Positions 54,182 through 63,136 of a stretch of 64,000 nucleotides of DNA are shown one piece after another; the first letter of the stretch is position 1; each line of letters begins with the position of its first letter. The position numbers were made by a program, and so were the translations under genes. A model generated the notes under the pieces. It was given only the letters and a program-made list of their open reading frames with translations. It ran no database searches and was not told where the DNA came from. Origin of the DNA: Microcoleus vaginatus WJT46-NPBG5. Its GTDB lineage: Bacteria > Cyanobacteriota > Cyanobacteriia > Cyanobacteriales > Oscillatoriaceae. The DNA lies in contig JAHHHM010000010.1 in assembly GCA_019359355.1 (NCBI GenBank), positions 124,001 through 188,000 of the forward strand, in the 5' to 3' direction.

Positions 54182-54817
54182 ATGGTAACAAAAGAGCAAA
54201 TCCTGCAATGGTTGCAAGCTATCGCTGTTACGATACAGGAAAATAAAGACTATTTGACTGAATTAGATGCGGCGATAGGCGATGCGGATCACGGGATTAA
54301 CATGAATCGTGGTTTTCAAAAAGTTTTAACGCAGTTACCTAGCCTTGCTGACCAAGATATCGCCGGCATTCTTAAAGCAGTGAGTATGACGCTGATTTCT
54401 AGTATTGGAGGTGCAAGCGGGCCGCTTTATGGGACACTATTTTTACGCGCAAGTACAGCGGTTGCCGGCAAATTAGAATTAACCGATCAAGATATGATAG
54501 CGTTTTTAGAAGCCGGGGTAGATGGCGTCATTCAACGCGGTAAAGCGCAGTTAGGTGATAAAACAATGCTCGATGCTTTGCTGCCGGCATCTGACGCCTT
54601 TAAACATTCCATCGCTGAAGGGATGAATACAAAAGAAGCCTTAAATTGTGCCGTAACAGCGGCAGAAGAGGGCGTAAAAAACACCATTCCATTAGTGGCC
54701 AAAAAGGGACGAGCAAGTTATTTAGGGGATCGCAGTGCCGGCCACCCAGATGCCGGTGCTACTTCTGTTTATCTTATTCTTAAAACATTATTAGAAACTT
54801 TGCAAAATCATGGGTAA
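54182..54817 (+). CDS. dhaL: Dihydroxyacetone kinase subunit DhaL
   Basis: A 211-residue DhaL, the nucleotide-binding subunit that phosphorylates DhaK-bound dihydroxyacetone. The metal and nucleotide site is ELDAAIGDADHGINMNRGF, followed by IGGASGPLYGTLFLRAS, QLGDKTMLDALLPASDAF and DRSAGHPDAGATSVYLIL. AAGGAGG-type ribosome site just upstream of ATG 54182. Its end overlaps the permease start by 8 nt. With no DhaM present, the phosphate may come from ATP or an unlinked donor. Confidence 0.95.
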   Translation: MVTKEQILQWLQAIAVTIQENKDYLTELDAAIGDADHGINMNRGFQKVLTQLPSLADQDIAGILKAVSMTLISSIGGASGPLYGTLFLRASTAVAGKLELTDQDMIAFLEAGVDGVIQRGKAQLGDKTMLDALLPASDAFKHSIAEGMNTKEALNCAVTAAEEGVKNTIPLVAKKGRASYLGDRSAGHPDAGATSVYLILKTLLETLQNHG

Positions 54818-55811
54818 ACACGCTAACAAAGCTTGGCAAGCCGGCATCATTTTGGGCATTTGCTTGCTTTTAACTGTTGCAATTTCCTTATCTCAAGGTG
54901 CTGTTTCCCTGAGTTTTGCTCAGTTGTGGCAAGCGATGCAACATCAAGGCGATCCGATCAATCAAACGATTCTCTGGGATTTACGACTGCCGCGCACAAT
55001 TGCAGCCTTAGTGGTTGGCGCAGCTTTAGGAATGTCAGGCGCGTTGCTACAAGGAATGTTAAGAAATGGACTTGCTGATCCCTTTTTATTAGGAATTTCT
55101 GCCGGCGCAGGTTTAGTTGCTGTCGGTTTAGTCACTTTAGGATTGTTTGCCGCTTGGTTGCCATTAGCTGCTTGGATAGGTGCCATATTAACAACCGTAT
55201 TTGTTTATTTTATCGCCCGCACCAAAAGCACCGGCGTTTCAGTAGAACGGTTAATTTTAGGCGGAGTTGCAGTTAGTTCCCTCTTTGGCGCAACCCAATC
55301 TACCATGCTGCTGTTGGCGGATGATGGGCGGGTGCAAGTTGCCCTCAATTGGTTGATTGGTAGTCTCAATGGCAGAGGATGGTCAGAAGTGAGATTAGCC
55401 GGCCCTTATATTTTGATAGCATTAGTCGCCGGCTGTCTGCTAGCACGTTCCGTTAATATCCTAAATTTAGGCGACGATCTGGCAGTGGGATTGGGATTTT
55501 CTTTAATGCGATCGCGCATTTTAATTGGAGGCGTCGCTACTTTACTTGCTGCCGGCGCGGTTAGTGTCGGCGGCTTAATTGGATTTGTCGGTTTAATCGT
55601 ACCGCATGGCGTACGGCTGCTCGTGGGGACAGACTACCGCTGGGTTCTGCCGCTTTCAGCCGTTGGCGGTGCTTTAGTCCTAACTTTTGCCGATATGTTA
55701 TCTCGCTTGGGGGCAGTTGAGCTGCCGGTGGGTGCTGTCACCGCACTTCTGGGATCGCCCTTGTTTATCTGGTTGCTGTCTCGCCGATCTATTGCCCCCA
55801 CACGTTTATAA
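54810..55811 (+). CDS. FecCD/BtuC-family ABC transporter permease
   Basis: A 333-residue membrane permease of the type that imports cobalamin, haem or ferric siderophores. About ten membrane helices; family motifs LRLPRTIAALVVGAALGMSG, LGISAGAGLVAVG, RLILGGVAVSSLFGAT and GLIGFVGLIVPHGVRLLVG. ATG at 54810 overlaps dhaL by 8 nt, so it is coupled to that gene. Its ATPase (56067) and binding protein (56954) follow on the same strand. Confidence 0.93.
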   Translation: MGKHANKAWQAGIILGICLLLTVAISLSQGAVSLSFAQLWQAMQHQGDPINQTILWDLRLPRTIAALVVGAALGMSGALLQGMLRNGLADPFLLGISAGAGLVAVGLVTLGLFAAWLPLAAWIGAILTTVFVYFIARTKSTGVSVERLILGGVAVSSLFGATQSTMLLLADDGRVQVALNWLIGSLNGRGWSEVRLAGPYILIALVAGCLLARSVNILNLGDDLAVGLGFSLMRSRILIGGVATLLAAGAVSVGGLIGFVGLIVPHGVRLLVGTDYRWVLPLSAVGGALVLTFADMLSRLGAVELPVGAVTALLGSPLFIWLLSRRSIAPTRL

Positions 55812-56066
55812 CGGAGGAGATGGGGAGAGTGGGTAAAAATGTAGCAAATTCCCCACGTCCCTTTTTAAGGCTGATGCTTAATTTTATCTACTTACTTAGT
55901 AGCAATTAAAACGTTAGATATTCATTCACTGACTCAGTTGAATTTGTCTAAATCTCAAAGTTAACGTTTCTCCACCCCTGGGACGTTGCCAAAAAACTTG
56001 TTTTTCTGATTATATAAATTTCTCCCATTCTCTCCCTTTGCCTCTCTCCCATTCTCCCCCCAGATC

Positions 56067-56858
56067 ATGCCCTTAGAAGTTCAAAATCTTGCCGGCGGTT
56101 ACGATACTACCCCTGTGATTCATGACATTGACTTAACCCTGCAACCGGGCGAGTGGCTAAGTTTAGTTGGTGCCAACGGTTCAGGAAAATCTACTTTACT
56201 TAAACTTCTCAGCCGCATTCTGCAACCTCAACAAGGCACAGTGATCTTGGATGGAAAAGCCATTCACAGCCAGCCGGCAAATGTAGTCGCGCAAAAATTG
56301 GCAATTTTGCCGCAACAGCAACCGATTCCCGCCGGCTTGACCGTGCGGCAGTTAGTCGGTTTGGGGAGAACACCCCATCAACCTTGGTGGCAGTGGGAAC
56401 TCAATGCAGAAGATCGCGCCAAAGTTGAAGAGGCAATTGTTGAGACAGGGATTGAACCGTTTAGCGATCGCCCCGTCGAACAACTCTCCGGGGGAGAACG
56501 GCAGCGGGCATTTTTGGCACTGGCGCTGGCACAATCGCCGCGCGTATTGTTATTAGATGAACCGACAACTTATTTAGATATTCACTATCAACTGCAACTG
56601 CTGGAACTCCTCAAAAAACTCAACCAGCAGCAAGGACTATCAATTGTAACGGTACTGCATGAGGTAAACTTAGCGGCGCGGTATAGTTCACGCATCGCCA
56701 TGCTGAAGCAAGGGCGGCTGAGTGACATCGGGACGCCGGCACAAGTGCTGACTACCGAAAATTTCGCCCAAGTCTTTGACGTGGAAGTAGTCGTTCTCCA
56801 GACGCCGGTTGGCCCTCAAATTTGCCCGATTTCCCCCTCTCCTGCGGTTTCGGGTTGA
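56067..56858 (+). CDS. ABC transporter ATP-binding protein (cobalamin/Fe3+-siderophore type)
   Basis: A 263-residue ABC ATPase. Walker A is VGANGSGKSTLLKLL, the Q-loop is in LAILPQQQPIP, the signature is VEQLSGGERQRAFLAL, Walker B is VLLLDEPTTYLDI and the H-loop is VTVLHEVNLAAR. It pairs with the BtuC/FecCD-like permease. ATG at 56067, 255 bp after the permease gene; the gap contains AT-rich sequence and pyrimidine tracts, and no riboswitch was recognised there. Confidence 0.95.
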   Translation: MPLEVQNLAGGYDTTPVIHDIDLTLQPGEWLSLVGANGSGKSTLLKLLSRILQPQQGTVILDGKAIHSQPANVVAQKLAILPQQQPIPAGLTVRQLVGLGRTPHQPWWQWELNAEDRAKVEEAIVETGIEPFSDRPVEQLSGGERQRAFLALALAQSPRVLLLDEPTTYLDIHYQLQLLELLKKLNQQQGLSIVTVLHEVNLAARYSSRIAMLKQGRLSDIGTPAQVLTTENFAQVFDVEVVVLQTPVGPQICPISPSPAVSG

Positions 56859-56953
56859 TTGTTTTTCCCGATGGCTGAAAGGAAGGCGGAAAGAAGGGAA
56901 GCTCAAAAATTCCCTATTCTTCTTAAATATTGCGTTTCAAACCTGGAGGTTTT

Positions 56954-57826
56954 ATGCTTCGTCGTTGGATATTTGCCGTTGCTGCACTCTTATTAAGTGT
57001 GGTGTTAGTCGCTTGCACCCCTGCCACGAACTCACCCACTGACACCTCTAAAAAGGTAGCAGAAAGAGTGGTCACCCTCACCTCTCTCTCTTCTGATATT
57101 GTCTACCGGCTGGACAAAACCAAACTCGTTGGCATCACAGGCAGCAAGTTATTTGAAGAGGATGCTCGCTTTCAGGGAATCGCGCAAGTTAGCAAGGGTC
57201 AAACGCCCCCCAATTTGGAAAAAATTGTTGCTCTCAAACCCGATCTCGTTGTAGGGAGTGAAGAGTTTCATGCTGAAATCCTGCCAAAATTGAAAGAGCT
57301 AGGGATTCCCACTCTCTCCACCCAGATTGATAAATGGGATGACCTTGCAGAAATCACTAAAAGCCTCGCTCAAGCAATTGGTGCCGATCCTCAGCCACTG
57401 TTGGCACGCTATCAAACGTTTATCGAAAAACCGGCAACGGATGCTCCATCTACTTTAGTGCTCGTGAGCCGCCAGCCGATTCTCTCACCCAACAAAAACA
57501 GTTGGACGGGCGATTTGCTGGCTAAATTTGGGATAAATAATGTCGTGGCAGACTTACAAGGGAAAAGTCCTATCGGTGGGTATGTGACCCTTTCGGCAGA
57601 AAAAGTGTTGGAGGCAAATCCTGAAATGATCCTTGTTGTGGATACCAGACAGGAAAATCTCAAGCAGTTTAAGTCTGAGCCTTTCTGGGGAAAGCTCAAA
57701 GCGACGCAGAACAATCGGGTGTATGTTTTTGACTACTACGGGTTGGTAAATCCTGGCAGCATTGACAAAATTGAATCAGCCTGCAACCAGCTTGAGCAGG
57801 CGCTTTCAGCAAAAAGTAAAGCTTAG
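56954..57826 (+). CDS. BtuF/FhuD-like substrate-binding lipoprotein
   Basis: About 290 residues. ATG at 56954 after CTGGAGGTTTT, a strong ribosome site; the longer frame from 56930 is unlikely. The N-terminus is a lipoprotein signal (VAALLLSVVLVACTPATN; lipidated Cys in LVAC). The fold is the helical-backbone class III binding protein: RVVTLTSLSSDIVYRL, PDLVVGSEEFHAEILPKLKE, GVYVTLSAEKVLEANPEMIL-like block. It delivers ligand to the permease/ATPase just upstream. Ligand (cobalamin, haem or siderophore) is not decidable from sequence. Confidence 0.92.
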   Translation: MLRRWIFAVAALLLSVVLVACTPATNSPTDTSKKVAERVVTLTSLSSDIVYRLDKTKLVGITGSKLFEEDARFQGIAQVSKGQTPPNLEKIVALKPDLVVGSEEFHAEILPKLKELGIPTLSTQIDKWDDLAEITKSLAQAIGADPQPLLARYQTFIEKPATDAPSTLVLVSRQPILSPNKNSWTGDLLAKFGINNVVADLQGKSPIGGYVTLSAEKVLEANPEMILVVDTRQENLKQFKSEPFWGKLKATQNNRVYVFDYYGLVNPGSIDKIESACNQLEQALSAKSKA

Positions 57827-58274
57827 CTCGGTGGGGAAAAGATGGGACAAGAGAACACCGGCACCCACGTTATTAAACGTGCAAAATTCCAAATTCTTGA
57901 TCGCTTTCGCCTTTTCCTCCTTTATAATATCTAGCTGAAAATTCTCGCCGCTTGTGCCGATGCCGGCCACCTAGAGCAAGATCGTATCCCTTACCAATAC
58001 CTGTCATTAAAATTGCGGGTGAAAGGAGAAGAGGGAGAAGAGGGAGAGTGAAATTAATCGACGAGCAACTAACAGAACCCAAGATGAGTTGCAGTCATTA
58101 AGCCTAGCGGGTCTGTACATCTTTGAGGGCGATACCTTCAGGTAGAATTTTAGGGCGATTTAATTCTCGCTCTCCCATCTTTGGATAGAGCCGGTAGTAA
58201 ATCCTTAAAAATCCTCTTGTGTTTTAGCTAGTTAATGATAGAATCATTGAAGAATTTTTCTAAGGTGTGATTTA
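57827..58274. other. Intergenic region with hairpin and palindromic operator-like site
   Basis: About 450 bp. CACGTT (57866-57871) and AACGTG (57876-57881) form a small hairpin after the binding-protein gene. AATGAT-AGA-ATCATT (58234-58248) is a perfect dyad about 26 bp before the AbrB-like gene and may be an operator. AAGGTG at 58263-58268 serves as its ribosome site. No gene seen. Confidence 0.5.
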
Positions 58275-58658
58275 ATGGCTAAAACAAAAACTCCTCAAGT
58301 TCTAACAGGTGAAGACCTGCTGAAGAAAGTTAAAGAGCTTTCCAATCTCAGCAAAGAAGAAAAAGCGAAAGCCTGCGGTTACTACACCGTTACCAAAAAT
58401 GGATTGGAAAGGGTCAACATTATGAAGTTCCTTAACGCACTGATAGATGCGGAAGGAATTGATCTTGATGGAAATTCTGAAGGATCTGGACGCGGGGGAC
58501 GGACAGCAAGCTATCGCATTAGCGTGCAAACGAACGGAAACCTTTTGATCGGTGCTGCCTACACCAAACAAATGGAACTCCAACCGGGAGATGAGTTTGA
58601 AATTTCCTTAGGACGCAAGCACATTCATCTCAAACAAGTTGATCGCGTAGAAGATTAA
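58275..58658 (+). CDS. Cyanobacterial AbrB-family transcriptional regulator
   Basis: A 127-residue cyAbrB-type regulator. The cyanobacterial N-terminus is clear (LTGEDLLKKVKELSNLSKEE, then KACGYYTVTKNGLERVN), followed by the DNA-binding AbrB-like swapped-hairpin region at the C-terminus (ASYRISVQTNGNLLIGAAY, LQPGDEFEISLGRKHIHLKQ). Homologues control nitrogen and carbon genes and are often autoregulated. ATG at 58275. The stop overlaps the next start by one base (TAATG), coupling it to the esterase gene. Whether it is the cyAbrB1 or cyAbrB2 type was not resolved. Confidence 0.9.
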   Translation: MAKTKTPQVLTGEDLLKKVKELSNLSKEEKAKACGYYTVTKNGLERVNIMKFLNALIDAEGIDLDGNSEGSGRGGRTASYRISVQTNGNLLIGAAYTKQMELQPGDEFEISLGRKHIHLKQVDRVED

Positions 58659-59602
58659 TGTCGCTCGATCCACAAGTACAGAAATTTTTGCAGCAACTAG
58701 ATCGGCTGGAATTACCGGCCCTTACTACCCTCGAACCAGCACAGGCACGGGAACTCGCCGCAAAAGTGCGAGGGAAAGCGCTCAAACCACCAGCCGTTTT
58801 TCACATCGAAAATCGAACCATTCCTGGCGGGGATGGCAATATTCCGGTTCGTATTTATAGCCCTGAAAGCAGCACACCCTTGCCGGTGCTGGTGTATTTT
58901 CACGGTGGCGGGTGGGTACTGGGCGATCTGGATGCGGCAGATAATATTTGTCGCTTGTTGGCGAGGGACGCGAAGTGTGTGGTGATGTCGGTAGACTACC
59001 GACTCGCCCCAGAACACAAGTATCCCGCCGCTGTAGAAGATGCCTTTGCTGCGACTGCCTGGTGTGCCGCGAATGCCGCTGTGATCAATGGTGACTCCAC
59101 TCGCATTGCTGTGGCAGGGGATAGCGCCGGCGGCAATCTCGCTGCGGCAGTGGCACTCATGGCGCGAGATCGAGGTTCTCCAGCTATTGTGCATCAACTG
59201 CTAATTTACCCCGTAACTTGTTATGGCTTTGATACCGAGTCTTACCGGCTTTATGGGCAAGGAAACTATGGTTTAAGCCATGACGAGATGGTTTGGTTCT
59301 GGCATCACTATCTCAGCAGTGGGGAAGATGGACAAAATCCCTATGCTTCTCCCCTGCTAGCTGATAGCTTAAGTAACCTGCCACCGGCACTGATTATCAC
59401 CGCTGAATGCGATGTGCTGCGTGATGAAGCCGAAGCTTATGGGGTGCGGTTACAAGAGGCTGGGGTGCCGGTATGGCTTAAACAGTATGCCGGCATGATT
59501 CACAGCTTTGTCGGCTGGGCATCGGTGATCAACGCCGGCAAACAAGCGATCGCAGACATAGCCGGCCAACTCCACGCGGTTTGGCACAAAGAATTAGGGT
59601 AG
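58658..59602 (+). CDS. HSL-family alpha/beta hydrolase (esterase)
   Basis: A 314-residue esterase of the hormone-sensitive-lipase group. The oxyanion motif is VYFHGGGWVLGDLDAAD (HGGGW), the nucleophile is AVAGDSAGGNLAAAVAL (Ser near 155), the acid Asp is in ITAECDVLRDEAE, and the His is in YAGMIHSFVGW. No signal peptide, so it is cytoplasmic. ATG at 58658 overlaps the AbrB-like stop, so it probably shares that promoter and regulation. Confidence 0.93.
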   Translation: MSLDPQVQKFLQQLDRLELPALTTLEPAQARELAAKVRGKALKPPAVFHIENRTIPGGDGNIPVRIYSPESSTPLPVLVYFHGGGWVLGDLDAADNICRLLARDAKCVVMSVDYRLAPEHKYPAAVEDAFAATAWCAANAAVINGDSTRIAVAGDSAGGNLAAAVALMARDRGSPAIVHQLLIYPVTCYGFDTESYRLYGQGNYGLSHDEMVWFWHHYLSSGEDGQNPYASPLLADSLSNLPPALIITAECDVLRDEAEAYGVRLQEAGVPVWLKQYAGMIHSFVGWASVINAGKQAIADIAGQLHAVWHKELG

Positions 59603-59677
59603 GTGCCGGCAGGCATCTATCCTACCACGCGGAAATTTTTTGCAAATAACACTGATTAGGATTAATTTAAACCCGCT

Positions 59678-60406
59678 TCAAACGCCTAAAAATCCCTTCA
59701 ACGTATCTGCATTCCTGACAGCATTTCCCTCTCCATCATTGTTGAAGTAAACAAACACACTGCGTCCCTGCCCTTCCCATTCACGAATGCGATCCGCCCA
59801 CCAGTGCAAATCGTCGTCAGAATACGATCCCCCATAAAGATAATTTGGATCGGGTCCATGTAGACGCACATACACAAACGAGGCTGTAGCGCGAAGAATG
59901 CAGGGCAAATTTGCACCACTCATCACGCAGTAAGCCGCACCTTTTTGTTCGAGTAACTCGAAAACTTCTTGCCGGTGCCAACTCGGATGCCGGAATTCTA
60001 CTGTTAATTTTATCCAAGCCGGTGTTTGTTGCAAAAAGTAAGCCAGACGGGGAAGATCGCAGGCAAACTTGGGCGGCAGTTGCACCAGTAGAATCCCCAA
60101 CTTATCTCCCAGACAACGCAAGCCGGCATCCATGCGATCTAACCATCTTTCCGGCGAATACAAACGAGTGCTGTGCGTCAAGCCGCGAGGCGCTTTTACT
60201 GTCATCAAAAAGCCCTCTGGGAGACGTTGCTGCCAGCCAGAAAACGTAGCATCTGGAGGCCAGCGGTAATAGGTACTGTTAACTTCGACGGTTTGATATC
60301 GCTGGATATAGTAATCAAGTCTTTCGCGGGGGGGCCGTTGGTGAGGATAGAGTATCCCCTGCCAGTGGTCATAACTCCAACCTGATGTGCCAATGTGGAT
60401 CGCCAT
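59678..60406 (-). CDS. DUF72 family protein (YecE-like)
   Basis: A 242-residue DUF72 protein with a TIM-barrel-like fold and unknown function. Family blocks: IHIGTSGWSYDHWQGILYP, YIQRYQTVEVNSTYYRWP, GILLVQLPPKFACDLPRLAY, VEFRHPSWHRQEVFELLEQ, YVRLHGPDPNYLYGGSYSDD and SVFVYFNNDGEGNAVRNADT. ATG at 60406. Convergent with the esterase gene. Confidence 0.93.
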   Translation of the reverse strand: MAIHIGTSGWSYDHWQGILYPHQRPPRERLDYYIQRYQTVEVNSTYYRWPPDATFSGWQQRLPEGFLMTVKAPRGLTHSTRLYSPERWLDRMDAGLRCLGDKLGILLVQLPPKFACDLPRLAYFLQQTPAWIKLTVEFRHPSWHRQEVFELLEQKGAAYCVMSGANLPCILRATASFVYVRLHGPDPNYLYGGSYSDDDLHWWADRIREWEGQGRSVFVYFNNDGEGNAVRNADTLKGFLGV

Positions 60407-60890
60407 TATTTTGCTCTGGAAAGTCCTCAGTATTGCCCTTAGGGTACAATTTGCAGCCGGCCCAAAGGGGATAATACCAAATTCGGTTATTGCAGACAGC
60501 CTACAGATTGACTCAATCCTCTTGTAGCAAAGGTTTTGTCTTGGGTGAAAGGATTTATACCAAAAAGGATTTGGTCAAACATGAGCGGATCAATATTTGC
60601 CTCACAGCAGAGGTTTCGTGTGATCATGCAATGCCCCTACTGTGGCGGTTTCATTTTTAGAAACCATTGAGATTCCCCTTGATGCAGAATGCTAGAACAA
60701 TAACAAAGCAAACCTGTGGCTAATTTGCAACTAATCGGCACCCTAATCGTATGATATTTTGGGTTCTTTTTCTTCAAAAATTCTGTTTCTGCTTATCTCC
60801 AAACCTTTCCAAAAATTTCGTAAAATTTTCCAGTTTCTTGACTTGAGAACATGAAGAGTATTTTCAATCAACCATTATAACGCATTAGCT
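60407..60890. other. Divergent intergenic region
   Basis: About 480 bp between DUF72 and the repeat protein. TTGACT (60838-60843) and TATAAC (60876-60881) are promoter-like words but 32 bp apart, so not a matched pair. No gene or RNA recognised. Confidence 0.35.
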
Positions 60891-62168
60891 ATGAAAGACT
60901 TGCAACAGAAAAATAATCTAAAGTCTCGTGTTTTTGTCGCCTTAACCCTAACAGGAATCTTGGCAATTGGGGGAACTTTATCCCTACTTCAAACGGCAAC
61001 CGCAGAAGCTTTTAACCGGCAAGACAGAACTGCCCAACAAATTAAACAAAGACGCCCTGCCAGCAAATTACCTCAAGTCGTTGCTGATGCTATTTTGAAA
61101 GATGCCGGTCAACGCACAGGTTTACAACCAAAAGAGTTCCGCATTGTTAAATCTGAACAAATTCAAGCAAACGGCTGTTTAAACTTACCGAAACCGGCTG
61201 AACCTTGCACCAAAATTAATATGCAGGCTTGGGAAGTTACCGTAGAAGCCAAACAGCAACGCCTAGTTTATCGCAGCAATACCCGTGCTTCCCAAGTCAG
61301 ACTTAACGAGGCGGCTAGCAATATTATTGAAAGCAACTTGCCGAAATCTGTAGAAAAAGCCGTTTTACAAGAAGCTGCAAAAACCTGGGAATTACCTGAG
61401 AAAAGCTTCCGCATTGTAAAAGCTGTAAAAGCTAATTGGGCCTATGGTTGCGAAGTGCCAACGTTTCCCTATCCTTGCGATCAAATCGCGACAACCGGCT
61501 GGCAAATTACCTTACAAAACGGACAAAAGCGCTGGGTTTATAATACTGACGAAACGGGTTCCTTGGTTAAACTCTCTAAAAGAGAACTCCTCACGGTTAA
61601 TACAAAAGCACCGGCAGCCGTTGCCAATATCGCTTTAAAGCTGGCATCTCAACATTTAACCTTGCCAACCTCCGAACTTTTAATTGTAGAAATTAAGCAG
61701 GAAACTTGGCCTGATGCTTGTTTAGGTCTTCCCAGTCCTGTGGAACGCTGCATGGGAACTGCGACACCCGGCTGGCGCGTGGTTGTGGAAGGCAAACCCA
61801 AGGAAATTCAAGTCTATCGGACAGATAATGCCGGCGATCAAATCAGAACAGAAGCAATTGCCGGAATGCCACCGCGCAATGACGAAGCACCTAATACCAT
61901 TGCTTACGCAGCTTTGCGGGAAGCCGGCAAAAGTTTAAATGCACCCACTTCTGAATTACGCATCCTCCAAGCACAAAGGCAAATTTGGTCTGATAGCTGT
62001 TTTGGTTTGCCAAGTCCCGCAGATGGCTGTGCACTAGGTAACTTTGTGGGATGGCGAGTGATGATAGACGGCAGAGGCCAAAGCTTAGTTTACCGCACCA
62101 ATGAGGACGGCTCTAAACTCCGGCTGGAAGATCCAAACACTCAGTTAGATGGCAATAGCCAACTTTAG
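60891..62168 (+). CDS. Secreted protein with four Cys-pair repeats
   Basis: A 425-residue protein with a signal-like N-terminus (VALTLTGILAIGGTLSLL, residues 17-34). The rest is four tandem modules of about 85-90 residues, each beginning with a helix of the PxxVxxAxLxxA type, then an IVK-type strand, a Cys pair spaced 6-11 residues (GCLNLPKPAEPC, GCEVPTFPYPC, ACLGLPSPVERC, SCFGLPSPADGC), a GW strand and a YRT/N-x-x-G end. The Cys pairs should form disulphides outside the cytoplasm. The domain recurs in cyanobacterial proteins (recalled), without known function. ATG at 60891. Confidence 0.82.
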   Translation: MKDLQQKNNLKSRVFVALTLTGILAIGGTLSLLQTATAEAFNRQDRTAQQIKQRRPASKLPQVVADAILKDAGQRTGLQPKEFRIVKSEQIQANGCLNLPKPAEPCTKINMQAWEVTVEAKQQRLVYRSNTRASQVRLNEAASNIIESNLPKSVEKAVLQEAAKTWELPEKSFRIVKAVKANWAYGCEVPTFPYPCDQIATTGWQITLQNGQKRWVYNTDETGSLVKLSKRELLTVNTKAPAAVANIALKLASQHLTLPTSELLIVEIKQETWPDACLGLPSPVERCMGTATPGWRVVVEGKPKEIQVYRTDNAGDQIRTEAIAGMPPRNDEAPNTIAYAALREAGKSLNAPTSELRILQAQRQIWSDSCFGLPSPADGCALGNFVGWRVMIDGRGQSLVYRTNEDGSKLRLEDPNTQLDGNSQL

Positions 62169-62367
62169 GAAGAAGAGTAACAAAATAGACTGAGGCATAG
62201 ACAGTTTATGTTTTGGCACCCTTGAAAGTAAGGCCGGTTCCCAATGCCGGCTCAAAAATCCAACAATTCGTAGCCAATTAACTTTTTGGCACTCCCGAAA
62301 TAGAGTTGTGTTTGCTTGAAGCCAACATAGTGGCGTAGAAATTAAACAAACTTCTAAACAGGTCAAA

Positions 62368-63009
62368 ATGCAAATAAACCGCCAATCAACTTTCCGCGCT
62401 TTACTCCTTCTCCTGACTGTTTGCACGGTTAATGCTTGCTCAAGTTCTGTAACAACTGCCGTACCTTCACCCAACCCATCTCCACAAGTTACCGCATCAC
62501 AATCAGCGTCAAATGCAACTGCATCTCAGCCAAACAATCCGGTTAAACAAGTTGCTCAAGGAGCCTCCAATTCCATTAAAGCAGCTAAAAGTCAGGTCAA
62601 AGTCTTTTTCCCGAAAAGCTCTGCAACCGCTCAAAACTTTACCGATGTTCAGGCTGTGTGGCGGACGACAGAAAGTCCGAGTGTAGCCACCTTTGCTATC
62701 GAACAATTGATCGCCGGCCCTCAAGCAGCGGAACGGCAAAAGGGGTTAGCCGATGCTGTCAAATTAAGAGGAAACTCTAACTGTGGCCGAGACTTTACCA
62801 TCTCCGTCACCAATGGAGTCGCTAAACTAAAATTCTGCAAAGATGTGGTTTCAGCCGGCGTTGGAGATGATGCTCGTGCAAAAACCGCGATCAATGCCAC
62901 TCTCAAACAATTTCCCACCGTTAGATCTACTATCATCCTGGATAAAAACGGTAACTGTTTAGCCGATCAGAGTGGGGATAACTTGTGCTTGAAAACCGCC
63001 CAAAGATAG
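62368..63009 (+). CDS. GerMN-domain lipoprotein
   Basis: A 213-residue protein. A lipoprotein signal (ALLLLLTVCTVNACSSS; lipobox VNAC) leads to a Ser/Pro/Ala linker and a C-terminal GerMN domain (VKVFFPKSSATAQNFTDVQA, AIEQLIAGPQAAERQKGL, KTAINATLKQFPTVRSTII). GerMN modules occur in envelope proteins well outside spore formers. ATG at 62368. It follows the four-repeat protein on the same strand after 199 bp. Confidence 0.88.
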   Translation: MQINRQSTFRALLLLLTVCTVNACSSSVTTAVPSPNPSPQVTASQSASNATASQPNNPVKQVAQGASNSIKAAKSQVKVFFPKSSATAQNFTDVQAVWRTTESPSVATFAIEQLIAGPQAAERQKGLADAVKLRGNSNCGRDFTISVTNGVAKLKFCKDVVSAGVGDDARAKTAINATLKQFPTVRSTIILDKNGNCLADQSGDNLCLKTAQR

Positions 63010-63136
63010 GATAAACTGAAACAATAGGACTGTCGGCATTAATGGCTTAAGGTCGTTGATGCCGGCACTACTTTTGGGACTGAAGCTAACGATCCTTCTT
63101 TTATTTGTTGGTTCCCTATATCTTTTTGTACAATCG

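Noticed and set aside
55812-56066. Cobalamin riboswitch in the gap of the ABC importer
   Set aside because: No B12-box-like core was recognised there or upstream of dhaK.
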